Notes: a model not told the origin generated them from the sequence alone. A stretch of DNA of 60,243 nucleotides from a virus (IMGVR_UViG_3300024999_000110:1-60243); one strand, 5' to 3'; shown: positions 30,154 through 38,560, numbered from the stretch's first letter. Translations and numbers: made by a program.

Positions 30154-30199
30154 ACATGAGAGGTATAATACCAATGCCTCTCATGTCTTGTTTTTATTT
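30154..30199 (+). terminator. Strong intrinsic terminator
   Basis: ACATGAGAGG (30154-30163) pairs with CCTCTCATGT (30177-30186), 13-base loop, followed by CTTGTTTTTATTT. It closes the structured region and the recombination transcript. Confidence 0.85.
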
Positions 30200-30222
30200 A
30201 TCTTACTAAATAAATATTACTA

Positions 30223-30420
30223 ATGAAACTAATTAAAACATTAAATGATTGGTTATTAAAACGGAAGAGAAAGAATTGTAAGCATCAATGGGCTTCTTCA
30301 GATAATTTTCACAGAACCTGCTCTGTTTGCGGATTGAAACAGATTATTGTTTATTATCGATTCGGACCAATAAGGACAGAATGGATTCAAGATCCATGGC
30401 AACTTATTAATAAAGGTTGA
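30223..30420 (+). CDS. Small zinc-ribbon-like protein, 65 aa
   Basis: CKHQW and then CSVCGLKQ give a Cys/His/Cys/Cys zinc knuckle around residues 20-42; the N-terminus is Lys/Arg-rich. No clear ribosome site precedes the ATG (ATTACTA), and it lies right after a terminator, so its expression is uncertain. Similar tiny zinc proteins are common in phages. Confidence 0.45.
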   Translation: MKLIKTLNDWLLKRKRKNCKHQWASSDNFHRTCSVCGLKQIIVYYRFGPIRTEWIQDPWQLINKG

Positions 30421-30423
30421 TAT

Positions 30424-30473
30424 TATCTTTACTAAGAATTAATCTGCTAAAATATTAATGTTTAGCAAAGATA
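30424..30473. repeat. Imperfect inverted repeat in a short gap
   Basis: TATCTTT (30424-30430) pairs with AAAGATA (30467-30473); after one mismatch CTAA/TTAG and ATTAAT/ATTAAT continue the stem. It lies between two genes and ends just before the AAAGGAG of the 30498 gene; it could be a terminator remnant or translational control element. Confidence 0.5.
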
Positions 30474-30497
30474 AATATCTCACAAAGGAGAATTATC

Positions 30498-30836
30498 ATG
30501 GGTGAGCAATCTGATTATGAAAAATATCGTGGTAAATGTAAAGAATTTTCAGAAGCTTTAATTAAAAAAGATCCAAGTCTTAGATTAGTTCGAGAACATT
30601 ACTATTGTCCAATATGGGGTGAGCAAGAACATTGGTGGTGTGAAGATAAGACTGGAAAGATAATAGATCCAACGAAAGATCAATTTCCATCAAAAGGAAG
30701 TGGAGAATATATAGAATTTGGTGGAATCTGTATTTGTGCTGAATGTAGTATTGCAGTTAAAGAAGAAGATGCTATATTTATGTCAAGGTATCCTGTTTGT
30801 TCAGATCGTTGTGCTAGAGCTTTAGTTGGACTATAA
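30498..30836 (+). CDS. Conserved phage protein with C-terminal zinc finger, 112 aa
   Basis: The pattern YRGKCKEFSEALIKKDPSLR, then HYYCPIWGEQEHWWCEDKTG and IIDPTKDQFPSKG, is one I recognise in a conserved phage family of unknown role. The C-terminus adds CICAECSIAV and VCSDRC, probably one zinc site. AAAGGAGAATTATC is the ribosome site. The W/Y-rich middle could be a small papain-like or enzyme remnant, but this is not established. Confidence 0.6.
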   Translation: MGEQSDYEKYRGKCKEFSEALIKKDPSLRLVREHYYCPIWGEQEHWWCEDKTGKIIDPTKDQFPSKGSGEYIEFGGICICAECSIAVKEEDAIFMSRYPVCSDRCARALVGL

Positions 30837-30850
30837 TAGAGAGGCTACCT

Positions 30851-32608
30851 ATGAATCATGAACAACTCATAAAAGAAATCTCTCAAGCAAACATGGCTTA
30901 TGCTTCTGGCATACCATTCATGACAGATTCTGAATATGATCTGTTATGGCAACAACTTTATGCTATAGACCCACATAACAATATCCTTTACCATACTGCA
31001 CAAGGTCGGGCTGCTTTAACGGGCAAAACCTGGCACAAGCACCCCATCTACGGAACTAACAAAGCATTCAACATGCTCGACCTTAAGCCATTCCTTACAA
31101 GGTTTGGATCTTATAAATTACGGATCGAACCCAAATACGATGGTTGTGCAGCAGTTATAACTCTTACAGATACCGGAGTAAACATTACTCTTGAAGGTGA
31201 CGGCAGATGTGGACGAGATATAACTCACTTAATGCCATATATTACGTTTCCATTTCATCTTCGGCACTTTCAAGCAGTTGAGATTCTTATCCTACTAAGT
31301 GAGTGGAATTCAGATTATGGAGCAAATCCAAGAAATGTAGTTGCTGGCTGGCTAGACCGCAAATATGACAAGCCTTCTGCCCTGATGACAGCCATTCCAC
31401 ATAATCATGGCAACCTATTTGAAGAATATAACTACTCCGGTAGCTTAGAAGCTATGGGAGATTTTCTGCTTGAGACATATAACAAATGGTCAAAGATCTA
31501 TCCGATGGATGGACTTATGATTAAGGTGGCTGATGAAAAAGTGCGGCTGGTTGCAGGTAATAATGGACAGACCAATAACTGGAGCATAGCTTGGAAGCCA
31601 CCAATCCAAGTTAAAGAAACAAAAGTTACCAATATTGAATGGAACATATCTCGCTTAGGTAGAGCTGTGCCAACAGTTATCTATGAGCCGATTGAACTTT
31701 GTGGAACTACAAATAATAGAGTAACAGGTAATAATGCTCAGTGGATTAAAGACAGAAAGATTATGCCTGATTCTACAATATTAGTAGGTAAAGCAGGAGA
31801 AATAATTCCAAAGATTTTAGTAGTTCAAAATGATATTCCTAATGAGTATAGAAGAAATTTTCTTCCTACTAACTGTCCAAAATGTAATAATATTCTTCAA
31901 TGGGAAGGAGTACATCTTGTCTGTAATGGAGCTAAATGTATAGCAAAATCAATCGTTTCCATTGCTTACTTCTACTCTCAGAAAGGTATAAAAATCGACG
32001 GAGTTGGCGAAGGCATTATAGAAAAGCTACTTCAGAATGAAAAATGTTATTCAGTTCTTTCAACCAAGCCTTGGGCACTTCTTGATCCTCTTAGCTACGA
32101 CCTTGTGCCAGACATAATAAATACAATCGGAGTAACAATTTATAGCAACATCGCTGAACAAGTATTTTCAATGAATAATCAATGCACAATGGCACACTTC
32201 GTCGCAGGTTTAGGTCTTCCAGGCTTAGCATATAAATCATCTCTGCGGCTTTGTCAATATTTAAAAACTGGACAGATTAATATTCACATAACTGATAATG
32301 CTAAACGCAGCTTTATTACTGCTGCAACTATTTATACAGAAGCAATTAAGGAAATGAAAAATTTCTCTTTCGCGCAACTCCCTAGTGAAGCAAAAGCAAT
32401 TTATTGCATTACCGGATCGTTGAGCCAGTCACGAGAAACTATGATAGAAATTCTGAACGGTTACGGATATGAATTTTCATCTGGAGTAACGAGAGAAACA
32501 AACTATCTGATCGTCGGAGATGATCCAGGCAGAACTAAGATCGAAAAGGCAACTCGTTACAACATCCCTCAAATAACTGAGGAACAACTTTTTAACCTTT
32601 TACGGTGA
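30851..32608 (+). CDS. ligA: NAD-dependent DNA ligase
   Basis: 585 residues, shorter than the bacterial enzyme (about 670). Ia-like N-terminus with MTDSEYDLL; adenylation motif EPKYDGCAA with the nucleophile Lys95; a further motif DGLMIKV near 217; IAWKPP near 252. OB-fold (VPTVIYEPIEL), a four-Cys zinc finger (CPKC about 335 and VCNGAKC about 352), helix-hairpin-helix region and a C-terminal BRCT domain from about 515 (AIYCITGSLSQS to ITEEQLFNLL) complete the LigA order. It seals nicks in phage replication. Its stop overlaps the next start. Confidence 0.85.
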   Translation: MNHEQLIKEISQANMAYASGIPFMTDSEYDLLWQQLYAIDPHNNILYHTAQGRAALTGKTWHKHPIYGTNKAFNMLDLKPFLTRFGSYKLRIEPKYDGCAAVITLTDTGVNITLEGDGRCGRDITHLMPYITFPFHLRHFQAVEILILLSEWNSDYGANPRNVVAGWLDRKYDKPSALMTAIPHNHGNLFEEYNYSGSLEAMGDFLLETYNKWSKIYPMDGLMIKVADEKVRLVAGNNGQTNNWSIAWKPPIQVKETKVTNIEWNISRLGRAVPTVIYEPIELCGTTNNRVTGNNAQWIKDRKIMPDSTILVGKAGEIIPKILVVQNDIPNEYRRNFLPTNCPKCNNILQWEGVHLVCNGAKCIAKSIVSIAYFYSQKGIKIDGVGEGIIEKLLQNEKCYSVLSTKPWALLDPLSYDLVPDIINTIGVTIYSNIAEQVFSMNNQCTMAHFVAGLGLPGLAYKSSLRLCQYLKTGQINIHITDNAKRSFITAATIYTEAIKEMKNFSFAQLPSEAKAIYCITGSLSQSRETMIEILNGYGYEFSSGVTRETNYLIVGDDPGRTKIEKATRYNIPQITEEQLFNLLR

Positions 32609-32823
32609 ACAAAATGCTTAAAGAAGAATGTAAAGTAACTGCACGAATAGACAAAGACTTGTACGAACAAGTCCAGGAACACTTTCATCATGGGCAGCAA
32701 ACAAAACTGTTCAGGCAAATATTCCTTTCGCTGAAAAGCATAATTAATGGTGGAAAGCTGAATGAGGTTCTTGATTATATGTATAAAGGAAAAGCATTAA
32801 CTTTGCCAGGCATAGAGGAATAA
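32605..32823 (+). CDS. Ribbon-helix-helix-like protein, 72 aa
   Basis: CKVTARIDKDLYEQVQEHF then TKLFRQIFLSLKSII has the Arc/CopG strand-helix-helix order: a strand with alternating residues, a helix beginning at DKDLYEQV and a second helix. The start overlaps the ligase stop by 4 bases. A repressor of early genes is plausible. Not obviously close in sequence to the 15555/19367 pair. Confidence 0.5.
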   Translation: MNKMLKEECKVTARIDKDLYEQVQEHFHHGQQTKLFRQIFLSLKSIINGGKLNEVLDYMYKGKALTLPGIEE

Positions 32824-32825
32824 TT

Positions 32826-33203
32826 ATGTCTATAGATAATGTAATAAATTCAAAACAAACAGAATTAGCATATTGGCAAGCTAGGAATTTTCCTTCATCA
32901 GAATTATTTGCTTTAAGTAAAGAAGATTTAGTACTAATGATCTGCAATCTGCAAATGACTTTAGGTATGTGTGAAGAGATTGGTGAAATAGCTCATACAG
33001 TTCTTAAAGGCACTCAAGGTATTCGTGAAGGTAAGAATGGAATTAATAAAGATCTTCTTGCTGATGGCTTTGGTGATGTTTTCATTTATGGCTCTCAATT
33101 AATGACTTTAAATAAAATAGATGTATCTGATGCTATAAATACAACTATTCAGCAGGTTTTAAAAAGAGACTGGCAAAATAATAAAGATGATGGTGAGGTT
33201 TAA
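32826..33203 (+). CDS. MazG-like nucleotide pyrophosphohydrolase
   Basis: 125 residues. MCEEIGEIAHTVLKG supplies the E-x-x-E helix near residue 49 and LLADGFGDVFIYGSQL the D-x-x-x-D-type helix near residue 80, the metal-binding core of the all-alpha MazG/dUTPase superfamily. Lone phage MazG proteins hydrolyse (d)NTPs or alarmones; which substrate applies here cannot be told. It is encoded among DNA-synthesis genes. Confidence 0.7.
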   Translation: MSIDNVINSKQTELAYWQARNFPSSELFALSKEDLVLMICNLQMTLGMCEEIGEIAHTVLKGTQGIREGKNGINKDLLADGFGDVFIYGSQLMTLNKIDVSDAINTTIQQVLKRDWQNNKDDGEV

Positions 33204-33205
33204 CT

Positions 33206-33496
33206 ATGCCACTAATGGATCGTATTTACTGCCGATCATTCTTAGAAATGTCTTATCCTGAGCAAGCCAGACTAATTGAACGCGTTCGGACTATGCGAAC
33301 CTCTGCGCTGAACGCAGCACTTGTTAAGTCTCAAAAGATCACTAAGTCTGCTATGAAAAATATTTCTAAGAACTCTGGAACAAAGCGCGGCAAGAAGATG
33401 CTGGCGGATCCTACCAAGAATGCAACAGACTTGCTTGGTAAACTTTCAGCAGATCAAATAGAGTTAATAAAAAGGCAGTTTCAAAATTTAAACTGA
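33206..33496 (+). CDS. Basic early protein with shared C-terminal motif
   Basis: 96 residues. A helical N-terminus (YPEQARLIERVRTMRTSALN), a Lys-rich middle (KNSGTKRGKKMLADP) and the tail TKNATDLLGKLSADQIELIK then RQFQNLN, which matches the tails of the 13945 and 25080 products. A nucleic-acid-binding body with a shared docking tail is a reasonable guess. Confidence 0.55.
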   Translation: MPLMDRIYCRSFLEMSYPEQARLIERVRTMRTSALNAALVKSQKITKSAMKNISKNSGTKRGKKMLADPTKNATDLLGKLSADQIELIKRQFQNLN

Positions 33497-33501
33497 GGCT
33501 T

Positions 33502-33705
33502 ATGATGATAGACAGAGAAATTGTAGTTACATTAAGTCAGGCTATTCAAATTGGTCCTGATGAATGGAAACAGCATAAGATAAGTAGAATATTTTCAAGT
33601 ACAAGAAGTCTTAGAGATATGCTTTCATGGGCTGAAGCAGAAGGATTAATTAATCCACAAATATCAGATTTACAATTTTCTGAATTTACAGGTAAGAGTA
33701 TATAA
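33502..33705 (+). CDS. Small hypothetical protein, 67 aa
   Basis: GAGGCTT precedes the first ATG; a second ATG follows at once. Compact mixed fold (IVVTLSQAIQIGPDEWKQH then IFSSTRSLRDMLSWAEAEG), similar in style to small phage single-domain regulators. Function unknown. Confidence 0.5.
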   Translation: MMIDREIVVTLSQAIQIGPDEWKQHKISRIFSSTRSLRDMLSWAEAEGLINPQISDLQFSEFTGKSI

Positions 33706-33738
33706 AAATTAATTAAAGATAAAGTTAAAGGTTAAATC

Positions 33739-35169
33739 ATGCAACTTTTTCAAATAGAAAAACGTAATATTTCCGACATTATTATCAAAGATCGTGCTCG
33801 CACAACAGTAGGTGACATATCAAGTTTAGCTGATTCAATCTCGATGGTTGGCCAGCTTCATGCGATCCTCATAGATTCAAACAACGTCTTAATTGACGGT
33901 TTGCATCGCATCGAAGCCTTTAAAAAGCTTGGTAGGGAAACAATTGAAGTCCGAGTATTCGACGGTATTACTGAAGACGATCATTTCTTGATCGAACTTC
34001 TTAGTAATATGGACCGTAAGGAATTTCTGTGGCATGAGGAAATTGATCTCAAGTATAAACTTCACAACTATTGGGTAGAATCAGCAATCAAGGAAGGCAA
34101 ATCTTGGGGCTACAGAGAAACAGCCAAGAGGCTCAAGTGCAGTCTTGGTGGCTTATCTACTGACCTTGCTTTCGCTGAGGCTCTTAAAGTCTTTCCAATC
34201 TTGAAAGAACAGTCTACTAAAGGCCGAGCTAAAGAAGCATACAAAGCTCTTGGTGAACAAGCTAAGGCACTTCAGCGAATGGGTAGCTTTACCGATACAG
34301 AAAAGGAACGCTTGGTTGCATTACAAAGCGGAGTTATGACGGCTCCTATAAAGAATACGGTAACTCAAAATGTATTTGAGAAAACCAAGCAAGCCAAGAA
34401 AAAACTTGATGATTTTGATGAAGATGATCAAGACCTTAACGATGAACAAGAACCAATCCGATCTAACATCCAAGTAATTTATGTAGCTGAAAACTACAAG
34501 ACTTTCCTCGATAAGATTCCAAGTAACTCTGTGGGAATGGTAGAACTTGATCCGCCATATGCAATTGATTTTAATGACAACTATGGTAAAACGAATAAGA
34601 TCGAATGCAAAGCACAAGACTGGGATGAGAAAGAGCTTTATGACTTCTACTTCAATTATCTTCCGTTAGTCTATGAGAAGATGCTTGACTGTAGTTGGGC
34701 TTTAGTCTGGACAGGTAAAGAACATTTTATACAAATCAACAATATTGCACGAGAAATCGGCTTTGGAGTTCAATCTCCTGGTTCATGGAACAAAGTTGGT
34801 GGCAGTACCAATAAGCCGAAGACAAACATGGTTAGCAATTGGGAAATGTTTTTGCTCCTGCGTAAGGGAAATGCACAGTTCAATACTCCTAGCTTGTCGT
34901 CTTCAATTAACATAAGTACAGTCAGTTCAAGTCAACGTATTCACCAATGGGAAAAACCGATTGAACTTTATGATCATTTCTTAAAAGCCTTAGGTAAACC
35001 TGGAACCTTATTTATGAGCCTCTTTGCTGGTTCTGGCAACTGCTTGATCAGCGCGGCCAAAGAAAAAATGATGCCAGTTGGTTGTGATAAGAGCCAGAAG
35101 TATATCCCGGAATTTTATCAGAGACTTGAGAATTATCTTGGAATAACTGCCGAAGTGGAGGGATTATGA
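33739..35169 (+). CDS. ParB-domain/DNA adenine methyltransferase fusion
   Basis: 476 residues. The N-terminal 100 residues are a ParB/Srx-type domain (GQLHAILIDSNNVLIDGLHR at 38-57, then IEAF). A helical linker with a helix-turn-helix-like GYRETAKRLKCSLGGLS and an Asp/Glu-rich stretch follows. The C-terminal half is an N6-adenine (or N4-cytosine) methyltransferase of beta order: catalytic DPPY at 271-274 comes before the SAM motif FAGSGN at 429-434. It probably methylates phage DNA against restriction; no partner nuclease is nearby. The ParB part may add DNA binding or nicking. Confidence 0.75.
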   Translation: MQLFQIEKRNISDIIIKDRARTTVGDISSLADSISMVGQLHAILIDSNNVLIDGLHRIEAFKKLGRETIEVRVFDGITEDDHFLIELLSNMDRKEFLWHEEIDLKYKLHNYWVESAIKEGKSWGYRETAKRLKCSLGGLSTDLAFAEALKVFPILKEQSTKGRAKEAYKALGEQAKALQRMGSFTDTEKERLVALQSGVMTAPIKNTVTQNVFEKTKQAKKKLDDFDEDDQDLNDEQEPIRSNIQVIYVAENYKTFLDKIPSNSVGMVELDPPYAIDFNDNYGKTNKIECKAQDWDEKELYDFYFNYLPLVYEKMLDCSWALVWTGKEHFIQINNIAREIGFGVQSPGSWNKVGGSTNKPKTNMVSNWEMFLLLRKGNAQFNTPSLSSSINISTVSSSQRIHQWEKPIELYDHFLKALGKPGTLFMSLFAGSGNCLISAAKEKMMPVGCDKSQKYIPEFYQRLENYLGITAEVEGL

Positions 35170-35345
35170 TTATAAAATATATAATTATGTTTTTATTAAG
35201 ACTAATATTTATGCCTTTTATTATAGCTATACTTATTATAACTGCTTCAATTACATATATGAGTATAGATAAAGATTGGCCTTATTGGAAATCCTTTAAT
35301 GAGTTAGTTATTGAATTACTTCCTTGGTCTAAATACAAGAAGTAA
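35166..35345 (+). CDS. Membrane protein, 59 aa
   Basis: ATG 35166 overlaps the methyltransferase stop (ATGA). IIKYIIMFLLRLIFMPFIIA then ILIITASITYM form one long or two short transmembrane segments with an Arg between, followed by a Trp/Lys-rich tail. Function unknown; it fills the gap to the next gene. Confidence 0.5.
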   Translation: MIIKYIIMFLLRLIFMPFIIAILIITASITYMSIDKDWPYWKSFNELVIELLPWSKYKK

Positions 35346-35357
35346 ACAGGATTTATT

Positions 35358-35627
35358 ATGACAAAATATAAAGTAGGCCAACTATCTGAACAGAAAGCTC
35401 CTATCACGCCTGGCTCTAACTGTTGCCTACATAAAAACATCGTGCCACTCGAAATAGGTTTTGCATCCAAGAGCTGGCCGAACGGCTATAAGAATGAGCC
35501 AAATTATAACTTTGCTATCAACATCATCAGTGCAAATGTTATTCGAGTTCGTTCTTATCTTTGCTTAGATTGTAAGCAGGAAATAAAGGCTCCGAATCCA
35601 GGAGCATTGACTAAGGATAGGATATGA
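35358..35627 (+). CDS. Hypothetical protein with CxxC, 89 aa
   Basis: Contains NCCLHKN near residue 21 and CLDCKQEI near residue 69, which may join to bind zinc. A few bases from its stop the next gene begins (overlap of 4). ACAGGATTTATT precedes the ATG. No recognised family. Confidence 0.5.
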   Translation: MTKYKVGQLSEQKAPITPGSNCCLHKNIVPLEIGFASKSWPNGYKNEPNYNFAINIISANVIRVRSYLCLDCKQEIKAPNPGALTKDRI

Positions 35628-35812
35628 AAAAATCAGAGCTCAGATCTGTTCTTAATAAATTTGGATATCAATTCTTAGAACAAATAAATAATGATATTTC
35701 AAAAATCTTATTTGAAATAAAACGAGATCCTAGAAAGAGAACTAATATGACTTTAGATACATTTATCAACACTTTAGATGAAGAATTAGAATCTAGAGAA
35801 CGAGGAGAATAA
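35624..35812 (+). CDS. Small helical protein, 62 aa
   Basis: Charged helical protein (KSELRSVLNKFGYQFLEQIN, then TLDTFINTLDEELES). Start overlaps the previous stop; AAGGATAGG lies upstream. Function unknown. Confidence 0.45.
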   Translation: MKKSELRSVLNKFGYQFLEQINNDISKILFEIKRDPRKRTNMTLDTFINTLDEELESRERGE

Positions 35813-35814
35813 AC

Positions 35815-36039
35815 ATGACAGGTGCTAACAATGGAACTCCTGTACAAATGGAAAATCTATTTGAAGAATCCTTAAAGAAAGTTATAGAAAAAATTAGTAA
35901 GTCTAATAAACTTATATCAATCAAACCTACTAAACTAATATTACCACAAAATGTTATAGATTATCTTGCAGATTTAGGTTATGATTCACAAGAAAAAATA
36001 AACGAATTAATAATTGAGCTAACTAAGGATCAGTCATGA
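35815..36039 (+). CDS. Small helical protein, 74 aa
   Basis: CGAGGAGAATAAAC is a strong ribosome site. Helical and Lys/Ile-rich (LFEESLKKVIEKISKSNKLI, then QNVIDYLADLGYDSQEKINE). Overlaps the polymerase start by 4 bases, so the two are coupled. Function unknown. Confidence 0.5.
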   Translation: MTGANNGTPVQMENLFEESLKKVIEKISKSNKLISIKPTKLILPQNVIDYLADLGYDSQEKINELIIELTKDQS

Positions 36040-38558
36040 TAATCCCTAGCATATCAACTACAGCATCACCGCAGAAAGAAGGTTCTTTCAATGCATTAGC
36101 TGTAGAGTGCGCTCCAACTGACAACATACTCACGGCTGAGATTGCTATGGTTGGCGAAGCTCCAGGCGAAATCGAAGTCCTGAAGAATGAACCTTTCGTA
36201 GGTCCAACAGGCTCTCAGCTTAATCGCATCTGCGCAGCAGTCAGACTAGCAAGATATAAAATCTATCTCACTAATGCTTGCAAAGCTAAGTTCCCCAAAA
36301 ACAATACCGCTGTCTTATGGACTGATAAAGGCTATCGGCATCCAGACTGGAGCAAGTTGCAAGCAGCACTAATTGACGAGCTTGCTCAATTTCCAGGCAA
36401 AATCATAATGTTGCTCGGTGCAACTCCAATGAGGTTATTGCTAGATGAGCCTAAGTTCGATTCAATTACAAAATATCGTGGTTCATTCTACCATGCTGAA
36501 GACTTCCCACATTTAAAAGAAAAACTGGCTGGCAAAATAATAGGTTTGTCTTACCACCCATCTTTCACCCTCCCATACGGGCAGCCAATCCACTTTTATA
36601 CAATGATTGCAGACTTCACGAAAGCCTTGCGGATTATTGAAGATCCAGAATTGCTTACTGATAATGTGGAAATAAAAATCAAGCCTAGCTTTGAAGAAAT
36701 CATGCAGTTCTACGCATTGATTAAGACAAAGCAATATGTAGCCTTTGACATCGAGGCTACGCCAGAATTTATTACCTGCTATTCATTGGCTGTATATCAC
36801 GATAACAAGATTCTATCCATGTCTGTTCCTCTAATGAACAACCAGGGCAATTATTGGACAACAGGAGAAGAGATAAAAATCTGGACTGGCTTAGCTGAAA
36901 TACTTAACAATGAAGCAATCGGCAAGATTTGTCAAAATGGAATGTTCGATATCATGTTTACTTTCCGCACCATGATGATTAAAACAGATAACTTTTATTT
37001 TGATACAATGCTTGCCCAGCATATATGTTATACGGAACTTCCAAAAGGACTTGATTACCTGACTTCAACATACACCTACTATCCCTATTACAAAGACGAA
37101 GGAAAGCAATCTCACCTTAAGGCTATCAAGAACTGGCCACAATACTGGACATATAATGCCAAAGACTCAGCATACTTATTGCCAATAACTGAAAAGCTCC
37201 TTGAAGAGTTAGGCGAATTTGATTCTATGGATGCTATGGATTATACAATGAACCTCCATAAGCCATTAATAGAAATGGAATTCAATGGCATCCTGACTGA
37301 TCAGAAAGGGATTAGTAAAAGAAAAAAAGCCCTTGAAAGAATACTTAGACTTCTTCAATATAAGTTAAATAAATTAACTGGTAAAGAACTTAATCAAGGT
37401 TCATCGAAGCAGATGATCGCTTATTTCTACGGCCTTTGTATGATCAAGCCATACGTGAATCGCAAAACTGGAGCTATCTCTTGTGATGCTGTAGCAATGC
37501 ATAGGATAGCAAAGAAAGGAATTAAAGGATCTGAAGAAGCTAGACTTATTATTAAAATGCGAGGATATCAAAAACTTTTATCTACTTATTTTAATGTTAC
37601 TGTAGATGAAGATGATAAACTTAGATGTAATCATAAAATAACTGGCACAGTTTCAGGACGTATTTCTACTGAAAAAACTTATCAAGGCACAGGAACAAAT
37701 CTGCAAAACCAGCCTTATATGTTTAAGTATTATCTCATTGCTGATCCAGATTGGATTATGTGTGAGTGTGATCTTGCAAAGGCAGAGGCTCATGTAGTTG
37801 CATACCTAACTCAAGATGCCAACATGATTCAGTCATTCGAGTCTGGCATAGATGTTCACAGTTTTAATGCTAGCAAAATATTTAATGTTCCAATTGAAGA
37901 CGTTATTTATGAGGCAAAGAATAAAAAAGCTGATCAGAAATCTACAATGCGTTACATAGGCAAAAAAGTAGTTCATGCAGCCAATTACAGCATGGGGCCA
38001 CAGACTTTCTCTGACAATCTTGCTAAAGAAGAAGTTTTTATGTCTCAGTCAGAGTGCAAGAGATTACTTGATAATTATTCTGACAGATTTCCTGGCTTGA
38101 AACGCTGGCATAGATCAATCGAAGAAGAGGTTCAAAAGAACAGGGTTCTCTACAACTTATTTGGTCGGCCTCGCAGGTTTTTAGGTGAAATGAATGCAGC
38201 ACTATTCAGAAATGCCTATAGCTACAAGCCTCAATCAACAGTCGCAGAGTTGCTCAATCGTGGAATGATTAAAGTAGTCAACGATCCCAGGCTGGGCAAA
38301 GATGGATTTGACATTCGTTGCATGACAACTGTTCACGACTCGTTTGTATTCAGGTTTCACAAAAGCCAAATAGCAAACTTACCTCAGATCCTTCTTATCA
38401 TTAAAGATCATCTGACACATACATTTACTTACAAAGGAAAAAGTTTCACTATTGGCTTGGATGCCAAGATCGGCACCCAATGGGCTGGCAACACGGCTGA
38501 AATCAGTAAGTTTACTCAAGAAGAATGTGATAAAGCAATTTCTAAAATAGGATTCTAA
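36036..38558 (+). CDS. Uracil-DNA-glycosylase/DNA polymerase A fusion
   Basis: 840 residues. Residues about 35-195 are a family 4-type uracil-DNA-glycosylase: VGEAPGE at 39-45, FVGPTG at 53-58, LTNACKAKFP, and HPSFT near 178. A 3'-5' exonuclease follows (YVAFDIEAT near 235, QNGMFDIMF, YNAKDSAYL). Family A polymerase motifs are A, MCECDLAKAEAHVVAYL; B, RYIGKKVVHAANYSMG; and C, TTVHDSFVF. Motif C has Ser where Pol I has Glu (HDE). This combination is known from SPO1-like polymerases. It is the replicative polymerase; the glycosylase part may bind template uracil or help processivity. Confidence 0.85.
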   Translation: MIIPSISTTASPQKEGSFNALAVECAPTDNILTAEIAMVGEAPGEIEVLKNEPFVGPTGSQLNRICAAVRLARYKIYLTNACKAKFPKNNTAVLWTDKGYRHPDWSKLQAALIDELAQFPGKIIMLLGATPMRLLLDEPKFDSITKYRGSFYHAEDFPHLKEKLAGKIIGLSYHPSFTLPYGQPIHFYTMIADFTKALRIIEDPELLTDNVEIKIKPSFEEIMQFYALIKTKQYVAFDIEATPEFITCYSLAVYHDNKILSMSVPLMNNQGNYWTTGEEIKIWTGLAEILNNEAIGKICQNGMFDIMFTFRTMMIKTDNFYFDTMLAQHICYTELPKGLDYLTSTYTYYPYYKDEGKQSHLKAIKNWPQYWTYNAKDSAYLLPITEKLLEELGEFDSMDAMDYTMNLHKPLIEMEFNGILTDQKGISKRKKALERILRLLQYKLNKLTGKELNQGSSKQMIAYFYGLCMIKPYVNRKTGAISCDAVAMHRIAKKGIKGSEEARLIIKMRGYQKLLSTYFNVTVDEDDKLRCNHKITGTVSGRISTEKTYQGTGTNLQNQPYMFKYYLIADPDWIMCECDLAKAEAHVVAYLTQDANMIQSFESGIDVHSFNASKIFNVPIEDVIYEAKNKKADQKSTMRYIGKKVVHAANYSMGPQTFSDNLAKEEVFMSQSECKRLLDNYSDRFPGLKRWHRSIEEEVQKNRVLYNLFGRPRRFLGEMNAALFRNAYSYKPQSTVAELLNRGMIKVVNDPRLGKDGFDIRCMTTVHDSFVFRFHKSQIANLPQILLIIKDHLTHTFTYKGKSFTIGLDAKIGTQWAGNTAEISKFTQEECDKAISKIGF

Positions 38559-38560
38559 TA

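Larger units (their letters stand above)
29851..30199 (+). ncRNA. Long structured RNA candidate ending in a terminator
   Basis: A gene-free segment of about 390 bases. A long-range stem CGATAT/ATATCG (29853-29858/29948-29953), extendable with a bulge, encloses hairpins GGCATTG/CAATGTC (29894-29900/29907-29913) and AGGCGT/ACGCCT (29924-29929/29937-29942). Then a 13-bp hairpin (29968-30020), ATAATCC/GGATTAT with inner CATAG/CTATG (30046-30081), TAGCATT/AATGCTA (30090-30108) and TAGCTC/GAGCTA with inner CCAG/CTGG (30109-30150). The segment ends in the intrinsic terminator. Such density of perfect stems without a reading frame is typical of a structured RNA. No known family recognised. Confidence 0.5.

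Noticed and set aside
29851-30199. Group I intron
   Set aside because: A short AAGATAT word resembles one core element, but the other core pairings were not found and the flanks are not exons of one gene.
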